6,096 bases of DNA from contig NZ_CATWFF010000126.1 of NCBI RefSeq assembly GCF_958350005.1, positions 1 through 6,096 of the forward strand. The letters are read 5' to 3'. Below are positions 1 through 5,910 of the stretch, piece after piece. The position numbers and the translations under genes are program-made. The notes under the pieces are model-generated. The model ran no database searches, had not been told where the DNA came from, and was given only the letters and a program-made list of their open reading frames with translations. Each line of letters begins with the position of its first letter. The stretch's first letter is position 1. The DNA is from an uncultured Megasphaera sp. GTDB taxonomy: Bacteria > Bacillota > Negativicutes > Veillonellales > Megasphaeraceae.

Positions 1-309
1 GGCACGTACGACGGCACGCAGGCTGCAGCGCTGGGCGGCTTCTATCGTCCCAACAAGAACGTTCTCCTCTCCCTGGGTGCATCCCACTCCTTCGGCGGCA
101 ATAACAAGACGGCCGCCAACGTAGGCGTCACCTTCGGTATTGGCCAGGGCGGCGAAGACGTTACGACCGTTGACAGCAGCACCGTCGATTCGATTCTGCA
201 GCGCCTGGAAGCTCTCGATAAAGAAGTGGCCGGTTTGAAAGCAGAAAACAAAAAGCTGGCAGAAGAAAATGCACAGCAGAAACAGGAACTGGAAGCACTG
301 AAGAAATAA
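1..309 (+). CDS. YadA-like trimeric autotransporter, C-terminal end (5' partial)
   Basis: The frame is open from base 1 to a TAA at 307-309, giving 102 residues with no start in the window; the gene begins upstream. Residues about 6-48 alternate glycine and hydrophobic residues in three amphipathic strands (around QAAALGGFYRP, NVLLSLGASHSF and ANVGVTFGIG). This is the pattern of the YadA membrane anchor, in which three chains together form a 12-strand outer-membrane barrel that carries the passenger to the surface. The protein does not stop after the last strand, as classical YadA proteins do. About 55 more residues follow, including a regular coiled coil: L69, L72, V76, L79, N83, L86, N90, Q93, L97, L100 are spaced 3-4-3-4. 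The family call is good; the passenger and ligand cannot be seen. It implies a diderm host. It is separated from coaX by a terminator. Confidence 0.8.
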   Translation, partial: GTYDGTQAAALGGFYRPNKNVLLSLGASHSFGGNNKTAANVGVTFGIGQGGEDVTTVDSSTVDSILQRLEALDKEVAGLKAENKKLAEENAQQKQELEALKK

Positions 310-350
310 ACTCTCTCTTCGTGTGATTTCGGTCATATAAGGCCTGTTGG

Positions 351-401
351 ATGCGGCTCCTGGTGCAGGATGACTCCTGTGCCGGGAGCCGCATTTTTAT
401 T
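351..401 (+). terminator. Rho-independent terminator of the YadA-like gene
   Basis: Bases 351-370 pair with 375-394 around a TGAC tetraloop. The outer 10 bp (ATGCGGCTCC with GGAGCCGCAT) are perfect, and the inner 10 bp contain three G-U wobbles. The stem runs straight into a T-rich tract (394-401). It begins 41 bp after the stop codon of the surface protein and isolates that gene from coaX. Confidence 0.92.
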
Positions 402-457
402 GCCTTTGCCGGGATGACAAAGCGCCTGTTTTTCTGTCAGTTTCTGCGGAAAAAGGC

Positions 458-486
458 TGTTCAAGGACGAAAAACTCTGTTATGAT
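458..486 (+). promoter_or_regulatory. Candidate coaX promoter (extended -10)
   Basis: TATGAT at 481-486 is preceded by TG one base upstream (478-479), an extended -10. The hexamer 17 bp upstream (TGTTCA, 458-463) matches the -35 consensus poorly, which is tolerable with an extended -10. The start point would be near 493, about 35 nt before the coaX ATG. It is the best candidate between the terminator at 351-401 and coaX; the remaining bases 402-457 show nothing I can name. Confidence 0.5.
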
Positions 487-527
487 AGTAGGCGTATATT
501 ACTTCATGTTGCAGGGAGCGTATAATC

Positions 528-1292
528 ATGTTATTAGTTATTGATGTAGGCAATACCAATATTGTTCTCGGTGTTTTTAAAGGGACGGAACTGCTTGATC
601 ACTGGCGCATTTCCACGGACCGCCTGCGCACGACTGACGAATACGGCGTGCTCATTCGCAATCTCTTTCACCTGAATGGCCTTGATGCCAGTGTCGTACG
701 GGCCATCATTATTTCTTCCGTTGTGCCGCCAGTCATGCCGACGCTGGAACGGATGTGCCAGCGCTATTTTGGCCTGAGCCCGCTCATTATCGGCCCTGGC
801 GTCAAGACCGGCATGGATATTAAATATGACAATCCCCGCGAAGTCGGTGCCGACCGCATTGTCAATGCTGTGGCAGCCTATGCCAAATACGGCGGCCCGG
901 TCATTATCATTGACTTCGGCACGGCGACGACCTTCTGCGCCGTCGATAAGAAGGGCAATTATCTGGGCGGCTCCATTTGTCCGGGCATTGGCATTTCTAC
1001 AGACGCCCTTGTACAGCGGACGGCCAAGCTGCCCCGTATCGAAATCCGCCGGACAGATAAAGTCATTTGCCGCAATACGGTAGAAAGCATGCAGGCCGGC
1101 GTCTATTATGGCTTTGTCGGCCAGGTAGAATGCATTGTCAGCCACATGCGCAAGGAACTGGGAAGTCATGCCAAAGTCGTGGCAACGGGCGGTCTGGCTG
1201 TGGTCATTGCGCCGGCATCGACAGCGATTGACGTCGTCGAACCCATGCTGACTCTGGAAGGACTGCGAATTATTTATGAACGGAACTGTTAA
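528..1292 (+). CDS. coaX: Type III pantothenate kinase
   Basis: CoaX phosphorylates pantothenate to 4'-phosphopantothenate with ATP in the cytoplasm, the first step of coenzyme A synthesis. The 254 residues match the usual length of about 255. Family motifs are in order: the N-terminal phosphate loop VIDVGNTNIVLG (residues 4-15, D6), GPGVKTG (89-95), GADRIVNAVAA (107-117, D109), IDFGTATT (128-135, D129), GGSICPGI and the late glycine motif TGGLA. These are the ASKHA-fold PanK-III signatures, with D6, D109 and D129 as the conserved acidic residues. Family knowledge: type III enzymes need a monovalent cation such as K+ and, unlike CoaA, are not feedback-inhibited by CoA. The start is set by an AGGGAG Shine-Dalgarno at about 513-518 and by the motif position right at the N-terminus. 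The 3' end overlaps dusB by 17 bp, so the two are co-transcribed. Confidence 0.96.
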   Translation: MLLVIDVGNTNIVLGVFKGTELLDHWRISTDRLRTTDEYGVLIRNLFHLNGLDASVVRAIIISSVVPPVMPTLERMCQRYFGLSPLIIGPGVKTGMDIKYDNPREVGADRIVNAVAAYAKYGGPVIIIDFGTATTFCAVDKKGNYLGGSICPGIGISTDALVQRTAKLPRIEIRRTDKVICRNTVESMQAGVYYGFVGQVECIVSHMRKELGSHAKVVATGGLAVVIAPASTAIDVVEPMLTLEGLRIIYERNC

Positions 1293-2286
1293 GTCCCTGT
1301 CCATCGGGTCCGTCCATCTGGCCCGCCCCGTCGTGCTGGCTCCCATGGCCGGCGTCTGCGATCTGCCGTACCGCGTCATTGCCCGCCGCTATGGGGCGGC
1401 TCTGGTGTGTGCCGAAATGATCAGCGCCCAGGGGATTCGCTACCGCAATCAGCATACAGCAGAGCTCCTGCGCATTGACGAGCGGGAACATCCCCTGTCC
1501 ATGCAGATTTTCGGCTCTGATCCAGCTGTCATGGCTCAGGCTGCAGCTGTCGTCGAAGAAGCCGGTGCCGATATTGTCGACATCAACATGGGCTGTCCCG
1601 TCAAGAAAATCGTCCGCAACGGCGACGGGTCGGCACTGATGAAGAATCTGCCCCTGGCCGAAGAGGTTATCCGGGCCGTTGTACAGGCCGTTTCCGTTCC
1701 GGTTACGGTCAAGATGCGCACAGGCTGGGACGACCGGGAATTTACGGCTGTCGAGCTGGCCAAACGGGCTGAGCAGGCCGGTGCCGCAGCCATTACCATT
1801 CACGGCCGCACGCGGGAGCAGTTTTACAGCGGCCGCGCCGACCGGCAGAAGATGCGGGCCGTCGTGGAAGCCGTCCAGATTCCGGTCATTGCCAACGGCG
1901 ATGTAACTGACGGGCCGTCGGCTGCAGCTTTATTTGCCGAAACAGGCTGTCAGGGGATTATGATCGGCCGCGGCGCTCAGGGAAATCCCTGGATTTTCCC
2001 GCAAATATATCATTATATGGATACAGGCGAAATCCTGCCGCCGCCGTCGCCGCTGGAACGGTATGCCCAGATTTTGGAGCATTTCGAGGCGCTCCTGGCC
2101 TATAAGGGTGAGTACATTGGCGTGCGGGAAATGCGCTCTCATGCATCGTGGTATACGAAGGGCATGTATGGCTCGACGCGCCTGCGGGAACGGGTCAACC
2201 GGGCCCAGTCAGCTCAGGAATTTCGAGACATTATCCGTGCCATGATGGACGAGGAACAGCGCCGGCAGGACCGGGGAATTTATTGA
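1276..2286 (+). CDS. dusB: tRNA-dihydrouridine synthase (DusB/NifR3 family)
   Basis: This is an FMN-dependent TIM-barrel enzyme that reduces uridine to dihydrouridine in the tRNA D-loop using NAD(P)H. The 336 residues are within the family's usual length. Visible motifs: LAPMAGVCDLPYR (21-33, FMN site), CAEMISAQG (45-53), DINMGCPVKKI (102-112) with the catalytic general-acid Cys107, VKMRTGWD (145-152) with K146, ITIHGRTREQFYSG (173-186) with H176 and R178, VIANGDV (204-210) and IMIGRGAQGNPW (228-239, FMN phosphate binding). REMRSHASWYTKG (284-296) belongs to the C-terminal helical tRNA-binding domain. The start lies inside coaX. AGGA at 1259-1262 is the only visible Shine-Dalgarno and sits rather far away (13 nt), so initiation may depend on translational coupling. 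The target uridine cannot be read from sequence. The stop codon is shared with the greA promoter -35. Confidence 0.94.
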   Translation: MNGTVKSLSIGSVHLARPVVLAPMAGVCDLPYRVIARRYGAALVCAEMISAQGIRYRNQHTAELLRIDEREHPLSMQIFGSDPAVMAQAAAVVEEAGADIVDINMGCPVKKIVRNGDGSALMKNLPLAEEVIRAVVQAVSVPVTVKMRTGWDDREFTAVELAKRAEQAGAAAITIHGRTREQFYSGRADRQKMRAVVEAVQIPVIANGDVTDGPSAAALFAETGCQGIMIGRGAQGNPWIFPQIYHYMDTGEILPPPSPLERYAQILEHFEALLAYKGEYIGVREMRSHASWYTKGMYGSTRLRERVNRAQSAQEFRDIIRAMMDEEQRRQDRGIY

Positions 2287-2311
2287 CATACCTGGCGGAT
2301 ACGCATATAAT
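2283..2311 (+). promoter_or_regulatory. Consensus sigma-70 promoter for greA-lysS
   Basis: TTGACA at 2283-2288 and TATAAT at 2306-2311 are both perfect hexamers with the ideal 17-bp spacer. The -35 overlaps the dusB stop codon (TGA, 2284-2286). Transcription should begin near 2317-2319. There is no terminator between dusB and greA, so greA-lysS probably receives both this strong promoter and read-through from the coaX-dusB transcript. Confidence 0.88.
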
Positions 2312-2318
2312 TAAACGT

Positions 2319-2400
2319 ACAGTATATGAAAGGCGGAACGGATACTGCCCACCGGAAGCGTTCGTTCCGTCTCCTTACTATAGAATAAAGGAGTATGGTT
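2319..2400 (+). promoter_or_regulatory. Structured greA 5' leader with anti-Shine-Dalgarno
   Basis: Three inverted repeats lie in about 80 nt. CGGAACG (2334-2340) pairs with CGTTCCG (2363-2369) and can extend by wobble and A-T pairs. CGGAA (2353-2357) can instead pair with TTCCG (2365-2369), so the two hairpins compete for one right arm. CTCCTT (2371-2376) is exactly complementary to the greA Shine-Dalgarno AAGGAG (2388-2393), with an 11-nt loop. There is no T-tract, so none is an ordinary terminator. A regulatory role is inference. In E. coli the greA leader is known to yield short GraL RNAs and greA is autoregulated; no homology is implied here. Confidence 0.4.
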
Positions 2401-2892
2401 ATGGCTACCAATGAAACGCTGATTACGCAGGAAGGGCTGCAGCAGTTAAAAGACGAATTAAACGAACTGAAATCAGTTCGCCGTATTAAAGTTTCCAAAC
2501 GAATTCAGGAAGCAATTGCCCTGGGTGACTTGAGCGAAAACTCGGAATATGACGATGCGAAAAATGAACAGGCCTTTATTGAAGGCCGTATTGCCGAACT
2601 GGAAGGCAAGATCCGCACGGCTAAAATCATTCAGGAATCGGATGACAGCTCGGCCAAAGTGCGTCTCGGCTCTAAAGTCATTCTGGAAGATGTAGAAACA
2701 GGCGACCGCTTTGATTATACCGTCGTCGGGACGGCCGAAGCCGATCCGTTCAACAACCGTATTTCCAATGAATCTCCTGTAGGCAAGGCAATTTTGGGTC
2801 AGACCATCAATGCCGATAACCCGACTGTCGTTACGGTCAAAGCGCCGGCAGGCGAACTGAAATATCGCATTTTGCCGCCTGATGCGGAATAA
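2401..2892 (+). CDS. greA: Transcription elongation factor GreA
   Basis: GreA binds the RNA polymerase secondary channel and stimulates cleavage of backtracked RNA, freeing stalled complexes. The 163 residues compare with the usual 157-160. The N-terminal antiparallel coiled coil spans about residues 8-78, with the tip motif GDLSENSEYDDAK (42-54). D43 and E46 correspond to the catalytic acidic pair D41/E44 of E. coli GreA. The C-terminal FKBP-like domain includes ISNESPVGKAILG (121-133). I start it at 2401, not at the in-frame ATG at 2395: AAGGAG (2388-2393) is 7 nt from 2401 but only 1 nt from 2395, and MATNETLIT is the usual kind of GreA N-terminus. It is driven by the promoter at 2283-2311 and lies 21 bp before lysS, a pairing often seen in Firmicutes. 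Confidence 0.96.
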   Translation: MATNETLITQEGLQQLKDELNELKSVRRIKVSKRIQEAIALGDLSENSEYDDAKNEQAFIEGRIAELEGKIRTAKIIQESDDSSAKVRLGSKVILEDVETGDRFDYTVVGTAEADPFNNRISNESPVGKAILGQTINADNPTVVTVKAPAGELKYRILPPDAE

Positions 2893-2913
2893 GCAGGAGA
2901 GGAGAACCTATTC

Positions 2914-4419
2914 ATGGCAGATACAAAACCAGTGGAACCTGCAGTAGAGCAGGAAAAATTAAACGATCAGATGAAGGTGCGCCGCGAAAAGATGCAGGCC
3001 TTTATCGATGCCGGCGTGTATCCTTTCGGTCAGAAATTTGACTGGGATCATCACGCTCAGGAACTGAAAGACCAGGCAGAAGCCCTGGAAAAAGACGAAA
3101 CCGTCGTCCGTATTGCCGGCCGCCTCATGGCTATTCGCCGTCACGGCAAGACTGCTTTCTGCGTGCTCCGCGATTTGAGCGGCGAAATTCAGCTCTATTT
3201 CCGCAAAGACGTACTGGGCGAAGATTCGTATGCCCTGTTTAAGCTCCTCGATATTGGTGATATTGTCGGCGTAGAAGGCACGGTCTTTACGACCCATACA
3301 GGCGAAACGACGGTACGCGTGGAAAAATGGACGCTCCTGTCCAAATCCCTGCGGCCCTTGCCGGAAAAATTCCATGGCCTGACCGATAAGGAAACGCGGT
3401 ATCGCCAGCGCTATCTGGACCTCATTGTCCATCCGGAAGTGCAGGATACGTTTATTAAGCGGTCCAAGATTATTAAGGGCATCCGCAAATACCTGGATGA
3501 TCGGGGATTCCTGGAAGTGGAAACGCCAATGCTGCACAACATTGCCGGCGGCGCTGCAGCCCGTCCCTTTGTAACCCATCACAATGCTCTGGACATCGAC
3601 ATTTACCTGCGCATTGCACCGGAACTGCATTTGAAGCGCCTTCTCGTCGGCGGTCTGGAACGGGTGTACGAAATGAACCGCTGCTTCCGCAACGAAGGCA
3701 TTGACACGCGGCATAATCCGGAATTTACGACTGTCGAACTGTACCAGGCCTATGGCGATCTGGAAGATGTCATCAAAATTACGGAAGACCTCGTATCGAA
3801 ACTGGCCATGGAACTGTACGGCACCATGAAGATTACCTATATCGACAAGGAAATCGACCTGACGCCGCCGTGGGACCGCATGACCATGATCGAAGCCGTA
3901 CAGAAGTATACAGGCGAAGATTTCTCGAAGGTCACGACTGTTGAAGAAGCACGGGCCATTGCTGATAAACTGCACGTAGAATATGGCGAATACGACGGCA
4001 TTGGCAAGATTATTAACGGCTGCTTTGAAGACTATGTAGAAGAAAACCTGATTCAGCCGACGATCATTACAGGCCATCCCCTGGAAATTTCGCCGCTGAG
4101 CAAGCAGGACCCGAAAAATCCGCTTCTGACCTATCGGTTTGAAGCCTTCATTTACGGCCGCGAACTGGCCAATGGATTCGGTGAATTGAACGACCCCATT
4201 GATCAGCGCAACCGCTTTATTGAACAGATGAAAGAACGGGAACACGGCGATGATGAAGCCCATCAGATGGACGAAGATTACTGCCGTGCTCTGGAATACG
4301 GCCTGCCGCCGACAGGCGGCCTGGGAATCGGCGTAGACCGTCTGGTCATGTTCCTGACCAACAGTGCCTCTATTCGTGATGTACTGCTGTTTCCCTTAAG
4401 CCGGCCGGAACAACTGTAA
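2914..4419 (+). CDS. lysS: Lysyl-tRNA synthetase, class II
   Basis: LysS charges tRNA-Lys with lysine using ATP in the cytoplasm. The 501 residues are the expected length. After a lysine-rich N-terminal helix, an OB-fold anticodon-binding domain covers about residues 63-145. The class II catalytic core follows: motif 1 around 182-206 (ending FLEVETPML), the lysine-pocket segment GGAAARPFVTHHNALD (212-227) and YLRIAPELHLKRL (231-243), motif 2 at 250-280 (YEMNRCFRNEGIDTRHNPEF), and motif 3 at 463-494 (GLPPTGGLGIGVDRLVM, with the ATP-binding arginine at 476). All motifs are intact. An AGAGGAG Shine-Dalgarno (2898-2904) lies 9 nt before the ATG. The gene follows greA by 21 bp and has its own terminator downstream, so it closes the operon. 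No T-box leader is present. Confidence 0.97.
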   Translation: MADTKPVEPAVEQEKLNDQMKVRREKMQAFIDAGVYPFGQKFDWDHHAQELKDQAEALEKDETVVRIAGRLMAIRRHGKTAFCVLRDLSGEIQLYFRKDVLGEDSYALFKLLDIGDIVGVEGTVFTTHTGETTVRVEKWTLLSKSLRPLPEKFHGLTDKETRYRQRYLDLIVHPEVQDTFIKRSKIIKGIRKYLDDRGFLEVETPMLHNIAGGAAARPFVTHHNALDIDIYLRIAPELHLKRLLVGGLERVYEMNRCFRNEGIDTRHNPEFTTVELYQAYGDLEDVIKITEDLVSKLAMELYGTMKITYIDKEIDLTPPWDRMTMIEAVQKYTGEDFSKVTTVEEARAIADKLHVEYGEYDGIGKIINGCFEDYVEENLIQPTIITGHPLEISPLSKQDPKNPLLTYRFEAFIYGRELANGFGELNDPIDQRNRFIEQMKEREHGDDEAHQMDEDYCRALEYGLPPTGGLGIGVDRLVMFLTNSASIRDVLLFPLSRPEQL

Positions 4420-4428
4420 GACCTGCAG

Positions 4429-4462
4429 ACACCCTTTGAACGTGTTTCGGAGGGTGTTTTTT
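4429..4462 (+). terminator. Rho-independent terminator after lysS
   Basis: ACACCCTTTGAA (4429-4440) pairs with TTCGGAGGGTGT (4446-4457) as 12 bp with two G-U wobbles, around a CGTGT loop. It is followed by a run of six T (4457-4462). It starts 10 bp after the lysS stop and ends 26 bp before the next start codon, so that gene needs either read-through or a promoter inside or upstream of this hairpin. Confidence 0.9.
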
Positions 4463-4488
4463 ATACAAAAGACAAGACAGGAGGACCT

Positions 4489-5667
4489 ATGAAGTATCAA
4501 AACGTGCTGGCCCTGGCCGGCCTGTGGATTTGCTGTGCTGCGGCCTTTGCCGGAGCAGCCGGTACTGCTGTGGACAGCGATCACGCACTGTCTGCGGCGG
4601 CGCAGGCTCAGATCCAGCAGGATAAATCGAAAGGGGCATCTCATACAGAACAAAAAGAAGATCGCCTGTCTGACGGCACGGCTATGGATGCGGCCCAGAT
4701 CGCCGCACTGACTGTCCGGACACCGGCGCCGCTGACGGCAGCGGACTTCGCTGTCGGCGGTCTTCATGGCGGCGATACTGTCGATATGGTAAAAAAAATG
4801 TACGGCAGTCCCGATACATACCGGCAGAGCGCCCATTATACGAAGCTGAGCTATGCCAGTGATGACCTCCACATGCGCATTATCAGCCGCAACGATATGG
4901 CCGATATTCTGAAGCAGACCGGCGAAACGCGCAAGGCCGTTCGTCCCGGTGTGGAAAGCGTCTTTTTAGCCAGCGGCAAAACGGTGGAACTGCCGCGGGG
5001 GCTGCGGCTGAAGGCGCCGGCAGAAGTGCTGCTCCGGCAATTTGGTACGCCCGAAACGATATTGCGCGATGCGGACTCCAATGTGTATTATTTCGTCTAT
5101 GAAAGTCCGGAAAAGACGGAATCGCTGGTGTTTGCCATTGCGAACCGGAAAATCGAACGGGTTGCCCTCATGCCGCCGCGCCTGCCCTACAGCAGCAGCT
5201 TTTCCAGCCACGATGTAGTGGGAACACGGCAGAAAAAAGATTTTTCCCTCATGGGATTTTCGGTAAATGAGCCGTTCCAGGCGAATAAGTACAACATGTG
5301 GACCAATCTGATCAAACGGGAAAGCAATAATTTCTGGCTCTATGGTGATTACGGCGTAGAAGTAGACCGCCACAATACGGTGCGGAAAGTTTTCCTCCTG
5401 ACCAATAATGCCTATACGAGCCGCGGTGCCACGCTGGGCTACCATATTTCGACGATTTTATCCCTTTACGGGCGTCCTGATCGGGTAGAAGTGGGGCCGG
5501 ACAAAGATAAGTCTGTCGATGCCTACTATTATGATAGTCCCTTTCAGAAAGGTGTGTCTCTCGTATTTATTGTCAAACATCAGGAACAGTATGTTGACGA
5601 TGTCATTTTAATCAGCGAACCGATTCATCATCTCCAGGATCCTATGGAACGATATGGACTGAAATAG
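4489..5667 (+). CDS. Exported protein of unknown function with BamE/SmpA-like repeats
   Basis: I do not recognise this 392-residue protein. The start has a strong AGGAGG (4479-4484). Residues 1-21 look like a signal peptide: K2, a hydrophobic core, then AFA with likely cleavage after A21. C15/C16 do not form a lipobox. Residues 22-85 are Ala/Gln/Asp-rich and low in complexity, probably a linker. From about 86 a pattern recurs: a short hydrophobic turn, a helix ending in YG-P or FG-P, then strands with paired aromatics and a hydrophobic last strand. Examples: GDTVDMVKKMYGSP (95-108), AEVLLRQFGTP (178-188) with YYFVYE and LVFAI, and STILSLYGRP (321-330) with YYYDS and LVFIV. A copy at 252-304 keeps the strands but not the G-P turn. 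This recalls BamE/SmpA-type modules of envelope proteins; that assignment is inference. It probably acts in the periplasm or at the outer membrane. Confidence 0.8.
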   Translation: MKYQNVLALAGLWICCAAAFAGAAGTAVDSDHALSAAAQAQIQQDKSKGASHTEQKEDRLSDGTAMDAAQIAALTVRTPAPLTAADFAVGGLHGGDTVDMVKKMYGSPDTYRQSAHYTKLSYASDDLHMRIISRNDMADILKQTGETRKAVRPGVESVFLASGKTVELPRGLRLKAPAEVLLRQFGTPETILRDADSNVYYFVYESPEKTESLVFAIANRKIERVALMPPRLPYSSSFSSHDVVGTRQKKDFSLMGFSVNEPFQANKYNMWTNLIKRESNNFWLYGDYGVEVDRHNTVRKVFLLTNNAYTSRGATLGYHISTILSLYGRPDRVEVGPDKDKSVDAYYYDSPFQKGVSLVFIVKHQEQYVDDVILISEPIHHLQDPMERYGLK

Positions 5668-5670
5668 CAC

Positions 5671-5721
5671 AAAAGAGCCGTCGCCGAAGAGAAAAGGATC
5701 TCTTCACGCGACGGCTCTTTT
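5671..5721. terminator. Long bidirectional terminator after the exported protein gene
   Basis: AAAAGAGCCGTCGC (5671-5684) pairs perfectly with GCGACGGCTCTTTT (5708-5721). Inside it GAAGAG (5686-5691) pairs with CTCTTC (5700-5705), with a small C/AC internal loop. The stem has A on the left and T on the right, so it can end transcription both ways. It stops the exported-protein mRNA from the left and any read-through of the leftward small RNA from the right. Confidence 0.92.
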
Positions 5722-5722
5722 A

Positions 5723-5781
5723 TGTTACAGCCATAGAAATAGAAAAACCGCTTCCGGCCTCCCAAGCTAAGCGGTTTTTCT
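5723..5781 (+). repeat. 59-bp direct repeat, copy 1 (terminator of the leftward RNA)
   Basis: It matches 6023-6081 at an offset of exactly 300 bp. Bases 5723-5747 differ from 6023-6047 only at 5729 (A against G). The loop carries three mismatches and two single-base gaps. The last 20 bases (5762-5781) are identical to 6062-6081. Weaker similarity extends left to 5708 (GCG..GGCTCTT), with a 2-bp gap. Confidence 0.9.
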
Positions 5782-5826
5782 GAAACTATTTTGTGAGGCT
5801 AACCGTTACCGGTACAGCGTCTTTCT
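5735..5826 (-). ncRNA. Putative antisense (type I antitoxin) small RNA
   Basis: Read leftward from the promoter at 5833-5861, transcription should begin near 5826 and stop at the hairpin 5741-5781, giving an RNA of roughly 85-95 nt with no start codon in it. Near the 5' end ACCG-GUAA-CGGU (5813 to 5802) forms a small hairpin closed by a GNRA-type tetraloop. The 3' part is the reverse complement of repeat copy 1. It is therefore complementary to the 3' end of the small-peptide mRNA (6041-6081), with one block of 20 continuous pairs. Its terminator loop contains CUUG, which fits the YUNR U-turn motif known to speed RNA-RNA pairing. GCCUCA (from 5799 to 5794) could also pair with UGAGGC just before the peptide start codon (5960-5965). 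Existence and function are inferred. Confidence 0.6.
5741..5781 (-). terminator. Terminator of the leftward small RNA (repeat copy 1)
   Basis: AGAAAAACCGCTT (5741-5753) and AAGCGGTTTTTCT (5769-5781) form a perfect 13-bp stem with a 15-nt loop. A and T tracts flank it, so it works on either strand. On the minus strand it lies about 45 nt after the predicted start of the small RNA. On the plus strand it can act as a second stop behind the terminator at 5671-5721. Confidence 0.85.
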
Positions 5827-5832
5827 ATGTAT

Positions 5833-5861
5833 AGTATACAGGTCAGTGTCCATCCTGTCAA
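5833..5861 (-). promoter_or_regulatory. Strong leftward promoter of the small RNA
   Basis: On the minus strand TTGACA (complement of 5856-5861) and TATACT (complement of 5833-5838) are separated by exactly 17 bp. The -35 is perfect and the -10 is one base from consensus. No coding sequence follows it on that strand before a terminator, which points to a small non-coding RNA. It is clearly stronger than the opposing rightward promoter, as expected for an antitoxin RNA made in excess. Confidence 0.82.
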
Positions 5862-5876
5862 ATCAGACGGTCACTG

Positions 5877-5905
5877 TTGCGTTGCTGTTAGAAATTTGTT
5901 ATACT
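5877..5905 (+). promoter_or_regulatory. Promoter of the small membrane peptide gene (extended -10)
   Basis: TATACT (5900-5905) has TG one base upstream (5897-5898), an extended -10. TTGCGT (5877-5882), 17 bp away, is a half-matching -35. The start should lie near 5911-5913. It is back-to-back with the leftward promoter, the two -35 boxes being 15 bp apart. Confidence 0.65.
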
Positions 5906-5910
5906 AAATC

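Noticed and set aside
534..1379. A 281-codon open frame on the minus strand, opposite coaX
   Set aside because: It is a shadow of coaX and the start of dusB, with no recognisable motif and no upstream signals.
2395..2400. In-frame ATG at 2395 as the greA start
   Set aside because: It sits one base after the Shine-Dalgarno, too close for initiation; the ATG at 2401 has a 7-nt spacing and fits the family N-terminus.
2893..2913. T-box or other leader riboswitch for lysS
   Set aside because: Only 21 bp separate greA and lysS, just enough for the Shine-Dalgarno; there is no room for a leader element.
2959..4263. A 434-codon open frame on the minus strand, opposite lysS
   Set aside because: It mirrors lysS, which has every class II motif. 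The translated product shows no domain pattern, and the frame has no promoter or ribosome site; it follows from the codon bias of the sense gene.
4436..4467. TTGAAC ... TATACA as a promoter for the exported-protein gene
   Set aside because: The spacer is 20 bp and the boxes lie within the lysS terminator stem and T-tract, so they are better explained as terminator sequence. No convincing promoter for this gene was found.
4489..4551. Lipoprotein signal at C15/C16 of the exported protein
   Set aside because: The residues before the cysteine (LWI) do not fit a lipobox, which needs a small residue at -1; an ordinary signal peptide with cleavage after AFA fits better.
5718..5735. Short minus-strand peptide (ATG GCT GTA ACA TAA) beyond the small-RNA terminator
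   Set aside because: Only four codons, lying after the terminator and without a ribosome site; the leftward RNA is better treated as non-coding.
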